Of a DNA stretch of 64,000 nt, positions 51,823 to 60,024 are shown piece after piece. A program made the translations under genes and the position numbers. The stretch comes from Spirosoma panaciterrae DSM 21099 (lineage in GTDB: Bacteria; Bacteroidota; Bacteroidia; Cytophagales; Spirosomataceae): the NCBI RefSeq assembly GCF_000374025.1, contig NZ_KB893239.1:186001-250000 (forward strand). The letters run 5' to 3'. Positions within the stretch are counted from its first letter, which is position 1; every line of letters starts with the position of its first letter. The notes beneath the pieces were generated by a model. It had not been told where the DNA came from. It saw only the letters and a list, made by a program, of their open reading frames with translations, and ran no database searches.

Positions 51823-52782
51823 TCAGGATTTTTTAGTGGCTGGATAGTCCCTGATAGTGGTCTGATCGACCAGCTCAACCGCTACGGGTATCTTTTTGGC
51901 GAAGTCTCGTTTACCTTTGATGTATTCGTCGGCAAACTGAGCGGCTGTTTTAGCCATCGTTTGCGGGGATTGCAGCCCGGTTGCCTTAATCTTTCCATCG
52001 CGGATTGAGTTCATTACATCGTCGGCACCATCGAAGCCAAACACCCCCACCTCGTTTGCTTTGCCAGCCGCCACCAGCGCCTGATAGGCCCCCATGGCCA
52101 TGGCATCGTTTCCACAGAAAACCGCGTCGATATCGGGGTGCGCCTGAAGTATGGACTCAAGTACCTCCATGGCTTTATTCCGATCAAAATCAGCACTTTG
52201 CTGGGCTACCATCTTAAAATTTTTGTAGTGATCGACCACGCTGTGAAAGCCTTTGGATCGATTCCAGGTGTTGTTGTCGCCCACCAATCCCAGAATCTCA
52301 ACATAGTTGATGGGTACATTGGTCGCTTTGGTGCGCAACGTCTGGACAAAGTATTTGCCAATGGCTACGCAACCTGAATAATTATCGGATAGAATCTGGC
52401 AGGTTGCCGCCTGGGGCGAGTTGACTTCCCGGTCCATGCAAAACACGGGTATACCAGCCTCAATGGCCTTACGAGCATTGACAATGGAGCCGTCGGAATC
52501 GGTCGGATTCAGCAGAATGGCATTGAAACCCGACACAATCGCGTTCTCGAAATGGTCGCTTTCGAGGGCTGTGTTGTTCTGCGAATCGAAAATTTTGGTT
52601 TCGTAACCCAACGCCCTGGCTTCAGCAGCCGCCGTTTCGGCCAGTACTACAAACCACGGATTGTTCAGCGTCGACACGATTACGGCTACCTTCTTCGGAC
52701 CATTTGCATCGCTTTTATTCGTACAGCTTCCTGCCAGCAGCAGAAGAATCAGTACCCAGAAATATCGATTTTTCATGATCAT
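51823..52782 (-). CDS. Ribose-type sugar-binding lipoprotein of the ABC transporter
   Basis: 319 residues (ATG at 52782; a second ATG two codons on). Lipoprotein signal MIMKNRYFWVLILLLLAGSC (Cys 20). PBP fold close to E. coli RbsB. The ribose contact residues seen in RbsB have counterparts: LNNPWFVV, MDREV (Asp-Arg), NNTWNRSKGF (Arg), CGNDAMAMGA (Asn), GFDGADD (Asp) and GLQSPQTM (Gln); Trp replaces one of the two Phe at the start. The ligand is therefore probably a pentose in pyranose or furanose form, not necessarily ribose. It delivers the sugar to the permease-ATPase pair; separated from the DUF1593 gene by a palindrome. Confidence 0.9.
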   Translation of the reverse strand: MIMKNRYFWVLILLLLAGSCTNKSDANGPKKVAVIVSTLNNPWFVVLAETAAAEARALGYETKIFDSQNNTALESDHFENAIVSGFNAILLNPTDSDGSIVNARKAIEAGIPVFCMDREVNSPQAATCQILSDNYSGCVAIGKYFVQTLRTKATNVPINYVEILGLVGDNNTWNRSKGFHSVVDHYKNFKMVAQQSADFDRNKAMEVLESILQAHPDIDAVFCGNDAMAMGAYQALVAAGKANEVGVFGFDGADDVMNSIRDGKIKATGLQSPQTMAKTAAQFADEYIKGKRDFAKKIPVAVELVDQTTIRDYPATKKS

Positions 52783-52795
52783 TACAAAAAAGATA

Positions 52796-52841
52796 GAACA
52801 CAGATTCTTATGATTTTTATGATTAAAAATGATCTGTGTTC
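52796..52841. repeat. AACACAGATT-family palindrome between binding-protein and DUF1593 genes
   Basis: Perfect 10-base arms GAACACAGAT (52796-52805) and ATCTGTGTTC (52832-52841), with TATGATTTTTATGATT inside. Member of the family also present at 46977 and 55745. Confidence 0.85.
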
Positions 52842-52848
52842 CATCAGG

Positions 52849-54261
52849 CTAAGGCATTACCGTTACGATCACACGCTGATAGCGGGTCAGTGATGGTGAT
52901 CCGGTATCAGTCACGGCCAGGATGACGTGAAATGTTTCGGGCTTCGACACGGTTGGGGCCATAATAAACGCGTTTTTCTTCAGTTTATCCTGCACATCCA
53001 ACGCCCGGCTACTTTCGAACGTACCCGGTTCACGGTAATAAATCCATTCATACGCCAGCGTATTCCCGTCGGGATCGGTAGACCCTTCGGCGCTCAGCAT
53101 CACTTTCTCTCCGCTTTTCGCCCGGACCTGATTGGGGTGACCTAATCTGGCAACGGGCGGGTGATTGGCTTCTTTATAGGGCTTGATGGACCAGTCGATA
53201 CGGGCGGCAAAGTCATGCTGATACGCTTTCCGCCACCGCCAGATCGTTGCCTTATTGCTGGTATACCAACCGCTGTCAACGCCCATCACTTCATCCTCGG
53301 CATCGGACCAGAACGGGCGCGTTTCGGGCTCATAGAACCACTTGCGCATGCGGGGGGTATAGAACTCGTAACGCCCTCCCCAACTGCCATAGTTTGGATG
53401 CTCAGGATCGCTTAAGCCATTGTCGATCAAAAACAGAAACGTTGGCGTATCCCCTTCCATCAGAAATTTCGTAAACGGATGCTCAGCGCCTAGCGGGCCG
53501 TGATTCTTACGGATGTTCTCGTCGAGCCAGGGGTTGTCGACCAGGCTAAAATCAGCCCCCTGAAACCGCCCGTGAAATTTATCGCCACTGATACCGCTCC
53601 AGGTGGCCTGATGATAAGCGCCCCCCGCATGAAAGCCGGGACTGGCAATATAAAACAGATTCGGAAAGGTCTTCCGCAGCCAGGGTCCCGTATCGTCCTG
53701 ATCGGAAATGGTATACACCCGAAGTTTGGCTACGAACGTATCGACCTCTTCGGGCGCACGCGTTTGCCGGACTTTCCAGAGCGCCTGCGCCAGACAGTTG
53801 GCCCCTCCCCAAACCGGAATCCAGATGGGCCGATCATCGTTTTTATCGACAACCGAAATAATCCAGTCCGACCCTTCCGAATCTTTCCCCGGCCCAACGG
53901 CTCCCATGCCAAAATTAGGGTAACCCGACTTGATGATACTGGTCAGGTACTGCGTTTCGGGGTATCCTTTTTCGTGCAGCAATAAATTGGCTCTGACCTT
54001 CCCATAGGCCGTTACAATCTGTTTGATTCGCTCTGGAGCCACCCGCTCTTTCTGGTGAACCGAAGTCGTCGCGATCAGGCCCTCTACGTCCCATTGATTC
54101 GAATACGTCAGAAAGCGCACCATCGACTGGGCATCATCGGGTTCATTTTCGATATCCGTCAGCACCAGTACCCGCAACTTTTTCCCGGTTTGTTGGGCCT
54201 GACTCGGCACAATGGTCAGACCCAGCAGAATGAGAACTAAAACTCGACAAGCAGATTTCAT
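52849..54261 (-). CDS. Secreted nucleoside-hydrolase-like protein (DUF1593), copy 2
   Basis: 470 residues. Signal peptide MKSACRVLVLILLGLTIVPS then QAQ. N-terminal DUF1593 domain with the nucleoside-hydrolase-like strand LRVLVLTDIENEPDDAQSMV (the D-x-E-N-E-P-D-D motif where IUNH enzymes carry their calcium-binding aspartates), WDVEGLIATTSVHQ and SDWIISVVDKNDDRPIWIPV. C-terminal beta-sandwich (about 375-470) with PVARLGHPNQVRAKSGEKVM and STDPDGNTLAYEWIYYREPG, a PKD/cadherin-like fold. It would act outside the cytoplasm on a glycoside, but the activity of the family is not established. Paralogue of the next gene at 54286. Confidence 0.85.
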   Translation of the reverse strand: MKSACRVLVLILLGLTIVPSQAQQTGKKLRVLVLTDIENEPDDAQSMVRFLTYSNQWDVEGLIATTSVHQKERVAPERIKQIVTAYGKVRANLLLHEKGYPETQYLTSIIKSGYPNFGMGAVGPGKDSEGSDWIISVVDKNDDRPIWIPVWGGANCLAQALWKVRQTRAPEEVDTFVAKLRVYTISDQDDTGPWLRKTFPNLFYIASPGFHAGGAYHQATWSGISGDKFHGRFQGADFSLVDNPWLDENIRKNHGPLGAEHPFTKFLMEGDTPTFLFLIDNGLSDPEHPNYGSWGGRYEFYTPRMRKWFYEPETRPFWSDAEDEVMGVDSGWYTSNKATIWRWRKAYQHDFAARIDWSIKPYKEANHPPVARLGHPNQVRAKSGEKVMLSAEGSTDPDGNTLAYEWIYYREPGTFESSRALDVQDKLKKNAFIMAPTVSKPETFHVILAVTDTGSPSLTRYQRVIVTVMP

Positions 54262-54285
54262 GGCTTTAGTCGTATTGATTTCATG

Positions 54286-55725
54286 CTAGGGAACAACGGT
54301 AACAATGACACGCTTGTACCGCGTTAAAGCGGGTGTGCCTTTATCGGTCACTTTCAGGATAAAATGAATGGTCTGCGGGCTCGTCACTTTAGGGGCAATT
54401 GGACGGGCTTCGTAGATGTTCGTGACAAAATTTTCGTACAAAATAATGCCCTGGTACGTACCCACTTCGGGGTATTGCATCCAGCGAAAACTCATTGAAT
54501 CGCCATCGGGATCGGTAGAGTCGGAAGCTCGCAGGTAAAACATTTCTCCCGATTTAACCGTCAGATTTTCGGGATGCGACAAACGGGGAACAGGTGGGTG
54601 ATTCGCATCCTGGTACGATTTGGTACACCAGTCCATCCGGGCGGCAAAATCGTTCTGAAATTCGGGGCGCCACCGCCAGATGGTAGCCATCGTGCTTTTG
54701 CCCGGTTTTGGCCCACTGGCCGAAGGAGCACTCATAAAGGTTCTCGGAGTCAATACCGAATCGGCCGCATTGGTCCAGATGGGTCGTGTTTCGGGTTCTT
54801 CGGCAGGGGCACTGGCAGGCTTGTTCCGACTGGGCACCAGTGTAGGCTGTTGCCGTATGTACCGCCCTCCCCAGCCGCCCCAATCGGGGTGCTCTGGCGC
54901 ATTCAGACCGTTTGGAATCAGGCCCAGGAAAGAGGGCGTATCCCCTTCCATGCCGAAAGCTACATCGGGATACATCGCCCCCAGGGGCCCATGTCCCTGC
55001 TGAATGTGTTCGGCGATCCAGGCATCACTGACATACTCCGGGCGAGTGCCGGGTTCGTTGGTGTTGATACCGCGCCAGGTGGCAAATTCATACCCGTACC
55101 CAGGACTGACAACATAAAATACGCTCGGAAAGGTCTTACGAATCCAGGGGCCACTATCGTCCTGATCCGAAATAGTATACACGCGGAGCTTACGGTAAAG
55201 CCGCTCCGCCTGCTCGGGTGTTCGGCTCTTTTGAATTGTCCAGAGGGCCTGGGCCAGCGTATTGACGCCCCCCCATGCCGATACCCATAACGGCCGATCG
55301 TCGGTTTTTTCCAACTGCCGGATAATCCAGGCCGACCCTTCGGAATCCTTACCATCGCCCACACCTCCCATGCCATAAACGGGCAACCCTTTTTTGATGA
55401 GCGCTTTCAGTGCCTGTGCGGTTGGATAGCCAGGTTCGTGTTTCAGCAGATTGGGCTGCACCTTTCCGTAGGCATCTACGATCTTATGAATGGTTTCGGG
55501 AGCCACCCGCTTTTGCAGGTGAATGGAGGTTGTTGCCACCAGCCCTTCAATGTCCAGTTGATTGGCATAGGTGAGCAGCCGAACCAGCGACTCCGAATCA
55601 TCCGGTTCGTTTTCAATGTCTGTCAAAATCAGCAACCGGGTCTTTTTAGCCGATGGCTGGGCATAGCTGGGTGGAGGAAAGCTCGCCAGCAGGATTAGAG
55701 TAATAAAGAAATGAATACGTTTCAT
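54286..55725 (-). CDS. Secreted nucleoside-hydrolase-like protein (DUF1593), copy 1
   Basis: 479 residues. Signal peptide MKRIHFFITLILLASFPPPS then YAQ. Same two-domain plan as its neighbour: RLLILTDIENEPDDSESLVR, LDIEGLVATTSIHLQKR, GGVGDGKDSEGSAWIIRQLE and VYTISDQDDSGPWIRKTFPS, then a C-terminal sandwich with DSTDPDGDSMSFRWMQYPEV. Compared with the 52849 copy it carries an insertion of about 25 residues (RNKPASAPAEEPETRPIW region and RTFMSAPSASGPKPGKS). The two are tandem duplicates that have diverged, so they may act on different bonds. Follows a transketolase gene across a palindrome. Confidence 0.85.
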   Translation of the reverse strand: MKRIHFFITLILLASFPPPSYAQPSAKKTRLLILTDIENEPDDSESLVRLLTYANQLDIEGLVATTSIHLQKRVAPETIHKIVDAYGKVQPNLLKHEPGYPTAQALKALIKKGLPVYGMGGVGDGKDSEGSAWIIRQLEKTDDRPLWVSAWGGVNTLAQALWTIQKSRTPEQAERLYRKLRVYTISDQDDSGPWIRKTFPSVFYVVSPGYGYEFATWRGINTNEPGTRPEYVSDAWIAEHIQQGHGPLGAMYPDVAFGMEGDTPSFLGLIPNGLNAPEHPDWGGWGGRYIRQQPTLVPSRNKPASAPAEEPETRPIWTNAADSVLTPRTFMSAPSASGPKPGKSTMATIWRWRPEFQNDFAARMDWCTKSYQDANHPPVPRLSHPENLTVKSGEMFYLRASDSTDPDGDSMSFRWMQYPEVGTYQGIILYENFVTNIYEARPIAPKVTSPQTIHFILKVTDKGTPALTRYKRVIVTVVP

Positions 55726-55744
55726 GTTTGGTTTAGGAACTAGA

Positions 55745-55826
55745 AATAGAACACAGATTTTTATGATCGTTATGATTTACACGGATCATAATAGATCATA
55801 ACGATCATGAAAATCTGTGTTCTATT
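55745..55826. repeat. Near-perfect palindrome, AACACAGATT family
   Basis: AATAGAACACAGATTTTTAT then GATCGTTATGAT (55745-55776) is mirrored by ATCATAACGATCATGAAAAT then CTGTGTTCTATT (55795-55826) with about two mismatches. The transketolase stop codon (TAG, 55822-55824) lies in the right arm. Largest member of its family here. Confidence 0.9.
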
Positions 55827-56784
55827 GGATCAACGCCAATGCTTCGTTCGTAATACCTTCTTCGGACAGGCCGTAGTGGTTGAAAATTTCAATCTGCGAA
55901 CCTGTAACGGTATACTCATCGGGAATACCCATGATTTTGAATCGATTACGAAAACCATTCTGGATCAGGAACGATGCACAGGCTTCGCCCAACCCACCGA
56001 ATACACTATGTTCTTCAACCGTCAGAATGGGGCATCCTTTGGCAGCGACGGCAGACAGCAAGTCGTAATCCAGTGGCTTTATCGTGTGCATACTTACGAC
56101 CGTGGTCTTTAGGCCGTGTATCGCATCCAGCTTACGGGCTGCCAAAAGAGCGGGATAGACCGTTTCGCCAGTCGCTACAATCGCCAGATCATTGCCCTCA
56201 CAGATGATTCGGCCTTTACCAAATTCAAATTCCTGGTTCTCTTCCGTCAGGATGGGCATTGGCTTTTTACCGAACCGGATGTAAATCGGGTGGTCAAGTT
56301 CGGCAGCTTTACGAATGGCCTGCTCAGTCTCAAAATTATCGGCAGGAGCCACGACCATCAGGTTATGAACAGCCCGCAACGCGGCAAAATCGTGCAAACT
56401 GTGGTGGGTCGACCCCAGAGCGCCATAACTCACACCTGCACTAATGCCAATGAGCTTTACGGGATTATCGGAGTAGGCCACGTCCGTTTTGATCTGCTCG
56501 AACGAACGAGCCGACAGAAAACAGGCGGGCGACACGGCAAACACTTTTTTGCCCGTTGAAGCCAGTCCGGCGGCTACCCCTACCAGATTCTGCTCGGCTA
56601 TTCCGATTTCAATGTGCTGGGCCGGGTATTTCTGTCCGAATGGTACCAGTTTGCCCGACCCCCGCGAATCACTGGTAACCACCAGAATCTGCCGGTCGGT
56701 GCTGGCCAGTTCCTGCAATGTGCTCGAAAACACATCCAGATTGGCCTGTGCCTTCTTGTCGAGTCCAGTAATTACGTCTCCCAT
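55822..56784 (-). CDS. Transketolase, C-terminal subunit (split enzyme)
   Basis: 320 residues. Second half of a transketolase: pyrimidine-binding domain (VTSDSRGSGKLVPFGQKYPA, the conserved Glu in HIEIGIAEQNLVGVAAGLAS) and the C-terminal domain (ICEGNDLAIVATGETVYPAL, TVVSMHTIKPLDYDLLSAVA, TVEEHSVFGGLGEACASFLI). Works with the N-terminal subunit at 57969. Split transketolases of this kind serve in dedicated catabolic routes, for example apulose 4-phosphate cleavage. Its stop lies in a palindrome, and another palindrome precedes its start. Confidence 0.9.
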   Translation of the reverse strand: MGDVITGLDKKAQANLDVFSSTLQELASTDRQILVVTSDSRGSGKLVPFGQKYPAQHIEIGIAEQNLVGVAAGLASTGKKVFAVSPACFLSARSFEQIKTDVAYSDNPVKLIGISAGVSYGALGSTHHSLHDFAALRAVHNLMVVAPADNFETEQAIRKAAELDHPIYIRFGKKPMPILTEENQEFEFGKGRIICEGNDLAIVATGETVYPALLAARKLDAIHGLKTTVVSMHTIKPLDYDLLSAVAAKGCPILTVEEHSVFGGLGEACASFLIQNGFRNRFKIMGIPDEYTVTGSQIEIFNHYGLSEEGITNEALALIQ

Positions 56785-56799
56785 GGTTGTGTTTTATAG

Positions 56800-56879
56800 T
56801 TCACCGCAAAGGCGCAAAAGGCGCCAAGAATGATTGTTAAAACTTTATAAGCCTAGCGCCTTTGCGTCATTGCGGTGAA
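56800..56879. repeat. ACCGCAAAGGCGC-family palindrome
   Basis: TTCACCGCAAAGGCGCAAAA then GGCGC (56800-56824) is mirrored by GCGCCTTTGCGTCATTGCGG then TGAA (56856-56879), about 21 of 24 positions pairing. Lies between the two subunits' region: after the nucleoside hydrolase gene (56905 stop side) and before the transketolase C-terminal gene start. Confidence 0.85.
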
Positions 56880-56904
56880 TTGAAAATAAATCTGCTCTGT
56901 GGCA

Positions 56905-57939
56905 CTAATGCCCAGTCATCAGTTCCAGTTTGGCAAAAAAATCGGCAAACATCAGGTTTGTATCCAATAGGGTATACACCCGAATGGGTCTGCCGGTATG
57001 GTTGTGCGCGTAGGTGCCAGTGGAATTGATGCGGGGAGCTTGCCGAACCACATACTGACTCGACGAAGGATCCGGTTCAAACGACGACTGCAAAGCCGTA
57101 AGCAATACCAGCGGACTATCGCCCAGAATATAGGTTTCACCGATATTGATAAACCGTTGAATACGAGCCATCAAGCTCTCCAGCGTCTCGCTGAGGTAAG
57201 CCCCAATTTTGCCGTGAGGTTTTACTTTCGTCAGCAGTTGGGCATACGACAGCAAACACTGCCGATATACGTTTCGAGGGATTTGCCACAAACGCAACGC
57301 CGACCGATTGAATACAGCCCGCGCTGCCGCCTGGTCAATGTTCAGGTTGTATTCTACCTCCGAATAGCCCGGTGGTGGTAAGGCCAGGTCGCTATATTCA
57401 GGGCCACCAATCCAGATCAGCGTTAGTTTATCGGCAATTTGCGGATTGGTCAGTGCCGCCGATGCAATTTCGGTAAGCCCGGCCCCACAAACCACGTAAA
57501 GGGGTGTTTGGGTATCCGTTCGTAAAGCTTCCTGGATAATGAAGTTGACGGCTTCATTTTTTACGGGCGTACTGTCATTCAGCATCGCCGTATTCGACCC
57601 GGCAAAAACGGGGATGGCCTTAGTCACATTCATGACCTGCAACACTTCCCGTGCTTTTTTAGCCGCGTTGTCGGCCTGCGTTTTCGAACGATCAAACCCG
57701 TCATTCACATGGAGATGAGAACCGATAATAGCCCGAATCTCCACTGAGGGCGACATCAGTAAATGAGCCAGTTGGAACAGCCCATCGGGGTCGCCACTAA
57801 AATCGTTATCTACAATAACCCGCATCCGGGGTTCTACTCCCGCCAAGCCTTTCGACTGTCCGAAGGCAGTACATGAGAGCATCAGGCTGAGGATCAAGCT
57901 CACGCAAAAGAGAAAGCTTCCTGTTTCTAGCTTTTTCAT
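56905..57939 (-). CDS. Secreted nucleoside hydrolase (IUNH superfamily)
   Basis: 344 residues. Signal peptide MKKLETGSFLFCVSLILSLM then LSCTAFGQ; a Cys at residue 23 leaves lipidation possible. The calcium/ribose site strand is MRVIVDNDFSGDPDGLFQLA (D-x-D...D-x-D), then EIRAIIGSHLHVNDGF, IPVFAGSNTAML and LTLIWIGGPEYSDLALPP. Enzymes of the family cleave N-ribosides to free ribose and base. Here it is exported, so it would release a furanose outside the cytoplasm for the ABC transporter. It sits between the two transketolase subunit genes, breaking an otherwise adjacent pair. Confidence 0.88.
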   Translation of the reverse strand: MKKLETGSFLFCVSLILSLMLSCTAFGQSKGLAGVEPRMRVIVDNDFSGDPDGLFQLAHLLMSPSVEIRAIIGSHLHVNDGFDRSKTQADNAAKKAREVLQVMNVTKAIPVFAGSNTAMLNDSTPVKNEAVNFIIQEALRTDTQTPLYVVCGAGLTEIASAALTNPQIADKLTLIWIGGPEYSDLALPPPGYSEVEYNLNIDQAAARAVFNRSALRLWQIPRNVYRQCLLSYAQLLTKVKPHGKIGAYLSETLESLMARIQRFINIGETYILGDSPLVLLTALQSSFEPDPSSSQYVVRQAPRINSTGTYAHNHTGRPIRVYTLLDTNLMFADFFAKLELMTGH

Positions 57940-57956
57940 TGATTTTAGTTAACAAA

Positions 57957-57982
57957 TCGCTCAATCACTCATTCACTCAATT
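57957..57982. repeat. Half-copy of the GAGTGAAW family at the end of the transketolase N gene
   Basis: CGCTCAATCACTCATTCACT then CAA is a short run of the octamer on the minus-strand 3' end of the transketolase N-terminal gene. The last residues of that gene (LSE) and its stop are encoded by it. Confidence 0.75.
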
Positions 57983-58796
57983 CGACCAGCGCCTGTTCGT
58001 ACTGCTCCCTGTTGGGTACGCCATGATGCCATTTCAGTTGATTTTCCATGTAGCTGACACCCTTCCCTTTTACTGTGTTGGCAATGATAACACTGGGTTT
58101 GCCCGGCTCGAAAGGCAACGCATCGAACGCATCGATCAATTGGGTAAAATCATGCCCATCGACTTCCCGAACGGCCCAGCCGAACGCTTCAAATTTTTTA
58201 TCGAGGGGGTCGGTGCCGCACACCTCAGCGGTAGGAGCCGTGATCTGCAAACCGTTCTTATCGACAATGGCGCAAAGGTTATCGAGCTTATACTGAGCCG
58301 CTAAGAGGGCAGCCTCCCAGTTTGAACCTTCAGGCAGTTCACCATCTCCCAATAAAGTAAACACCCGAAATGGTTTCTCATCCAGTTTGGCCGATATAGC
58401 CGTACCGACGCTCAACGACAGGCCATGTCCCAGCGATCCCGTATTCTGTTCGATACCCGAAATTTTTTTGGTTGGGTGCCCGATGTAATGCGACTTGTAG
58501 CGGCAAAGCGTTTCCAGATCCGACTCCGGAAAGAACCCCTGATCGGCCAGCACCACATAGAGCGCTTCAACGGTGTGTCCTTTACTTTGAATGTATCGGT
58601 CCCGGTCGGGCGATTTGACGGTTTCGGGACTGATATTCAGAACGTTATTATAGAGTACATTCAGGATATCGATACACGATAAACTACCGCCTGTATGCCC
58701 CGCGTTGGCCCCCACAATGTATTTAAGAATATTCCGGCGGTACTGTACCGACTTATGCGCTAATTCGTTGACAGTCATAACTGGTTGCTTAGTCAC
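57969..58796 (-). CDS. Transketolase, N-terminal (ThDP-binding) subunit
   Basis: 275 residues. Holds the diphosphate-binding half: ANAGHTGGSLSCIDILNVLY, SKGHTVEALYVVLAD, GSLGHGLSLSVGTAISAKLD and the GDG...N motif LLGDGELPEGSNWEAALLAA. C-terminal FEPGKPSVIIANTVKGKGVS matches transketolase. Pairs with the subunit at 55822. It follows the esterase gene by 37 bases. Which ketose phosphate it uses cannot be read from the sequence. Terminal SE and stop are supplied by the repeat at 57957-57982. Confidence 0.9.
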   Translation of the reverse strand: MTKQPVMTVNELAHKSVQYRRNILKYIVGANAGHTGGSLSCIDILNVLYNNVLNISPETVKSPDRDRYIQSKGHTVEALYVVLADQGFFPESDLETLCRYKSHYIGHPTKKISGIEQNTGSLGHGLSLSVGTAISAKLDEKPFRVFTLLGDGELPEGSNWEAALLAAQYKLDNLCAIVDKNGLQITAPTAEVCGTDPLDKKFEAFGWAVREVDGHDFTQLIDAFDALPFEPGKPSVIIANTVKGKGVSYMENQLKWHHGVPNREQYEQALVELSE

Positions 58797-58833
58797 GTAT
58801 TTCTTACCATACTACCGATCTGTTGATACCGGA

Positions 58834-59991
58834 TTACCTGAAAAGCTTAGGCGCCAATTCCGTTAGGTACAATCGCCAGTTCACCCACGTATGCCCACCG
58901 TCACTTTCCCGGTAGGTGTAGGGCAAACCGACCTGATCATATAAAGCGCGGAGTTTTGTGACACTCTCAAAGAGAAAGTCATCTTTCCCGCAGCCAATCC
59001 AGTAGAGTTTAGGTTTGGCCTGTTTCAGCGCATTGAGCTGTTTGATATGTTCCGCTCTGTTGTAGTTTCGAGCATTGGGTCCGTCGAAAAGGCCCATACT
59101 CATCACACCGATGTAGCTGAATGTACCTGGGTTGGCATTAGTAATCTGCTGCGTATGATACCCGCCCATCGACAGACCGGCAATGGCCCGGTGGGCCGGA
59201 TCGGCCATCACCCGATAATTGGCTTCGACAAATGGGATAACATCCTTCATCAGACTTTCCTCAAATTTTCCGCTGGTCATCGCCTGCACTCCGTTGGTAG
59301 CTGGTTTCGCAAACGCAGGTCGCTCGCCCGGAGCCCCCGCCACACTGGGCACTCCATTCGTTATGACCACAATCATCGGTTCTGCCTTGCCAGCCGCGAT
59401 CAGATTGTCCAGAATATAATTGGTCCGCCCCCGACTAACCCAGCCCTCTTCGTCGCCCCCGGCCCCATGAAACAGATACAGCACCGGATATTTTTTACCG
59501 CTTTTCTCATAACCCGGCGGGGTATAAATTTCCATCCGCCGATCCATGCCAATTGTGGGCGATGGATACCACACAGCCGACAATACACCGTGTGGAACTG
59601 ACTGGACATCATACAATTGCGTTAATGGCCCCGGCAACATCAACCGACTTTCGATATATGAGCCATCGCGAGTGGCAATGGTATTGACAGGGTCAAGAAT
59701 GGGGATTCCATCAACAATAAAGCGGTACTCATACATATCGGCCGGAAGCGGTCCCACTTTGGCTTCAAAAACGCTCGAATCCTTGGGTGTCATTTCGACC
59801 GTATTCCGTAAATCCTTCAGCCAGGTTCCGAACAAGCGTACCGACTTGGCACTGGGCGCTTTAATTCGAAAAATAACCGAGTTGTCGGGCAGGATTTCGG
59901 GCGACACTACAGGGTTGGGCCGTTGCTGCGCCCATGAGCTGCCCATCAGCCCGACGTATAACAGGAAAATAAGGGTAGGGATGGATTTCAT
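58834..59991 (-). CDS. Secreted esterase, CE1-like with N-terminal E-set domain
   Basis: 385 residues from the ATG at 59991 (MKSIPTLIFLLYVGLMGSSW then AQ), a signal peptide; the frame from 60024 adds 11 residues. N-terminal beta domain (about 25-110, VIFRIKAPSAKSVRLFGTWL) of the CBM48/isoamylase-N type often in front of bacterial feruloyl esterases. Catalytic domain: LYLFHGAGGDEEGWVSRGR, nucleophile elbow AIAGLSMGGYHTQQI, IGCGKDDFLFES and the His in ESDGGHTWVNWRLY. It would remove acyl or feruloyl groups from a glycan before the sugar is freed. Second gene of the operon. Confidence 0.85.
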   Translation of the reverse strand: MKSIPTLIFLLYVGLMGSSWAQQRPNPVVSPEILPDNSVIFRIKAPSAKSVRLFGTWLKDLRNTVEMTPKDSSVFEAKVGPLPADMYEYRFIVDGIPILDPVNTIATRDGSYIESRLMLPGPLTQLYDVQSVPHGVLSAVWYPSPTIGMDRRMEIYTPPGYEKSGKKYPVLYLFHGAGGDEEGWVSRGRTNYILDNLIAAGKAEPMIVVITNGVPSVAGAPGERPAFAKPATNGVQAMTSGKFEESLMKDVIPFVEANYRVMADPAHRAIAGLSMGGYHTQQITNANPGTFSYIGVMSMGLFDGPNARNYNRAEHIKQLNALKQAKPKLYWIGCGKDDFLFESVTKLRALYDQVGLPYTYRESDGGHTWVNWRLYLTELAPKLFR

Positions 59992-60024
59992 GTTATGGTA
60001 ATTAAGGGGGTAAAGTGGAGCCAA

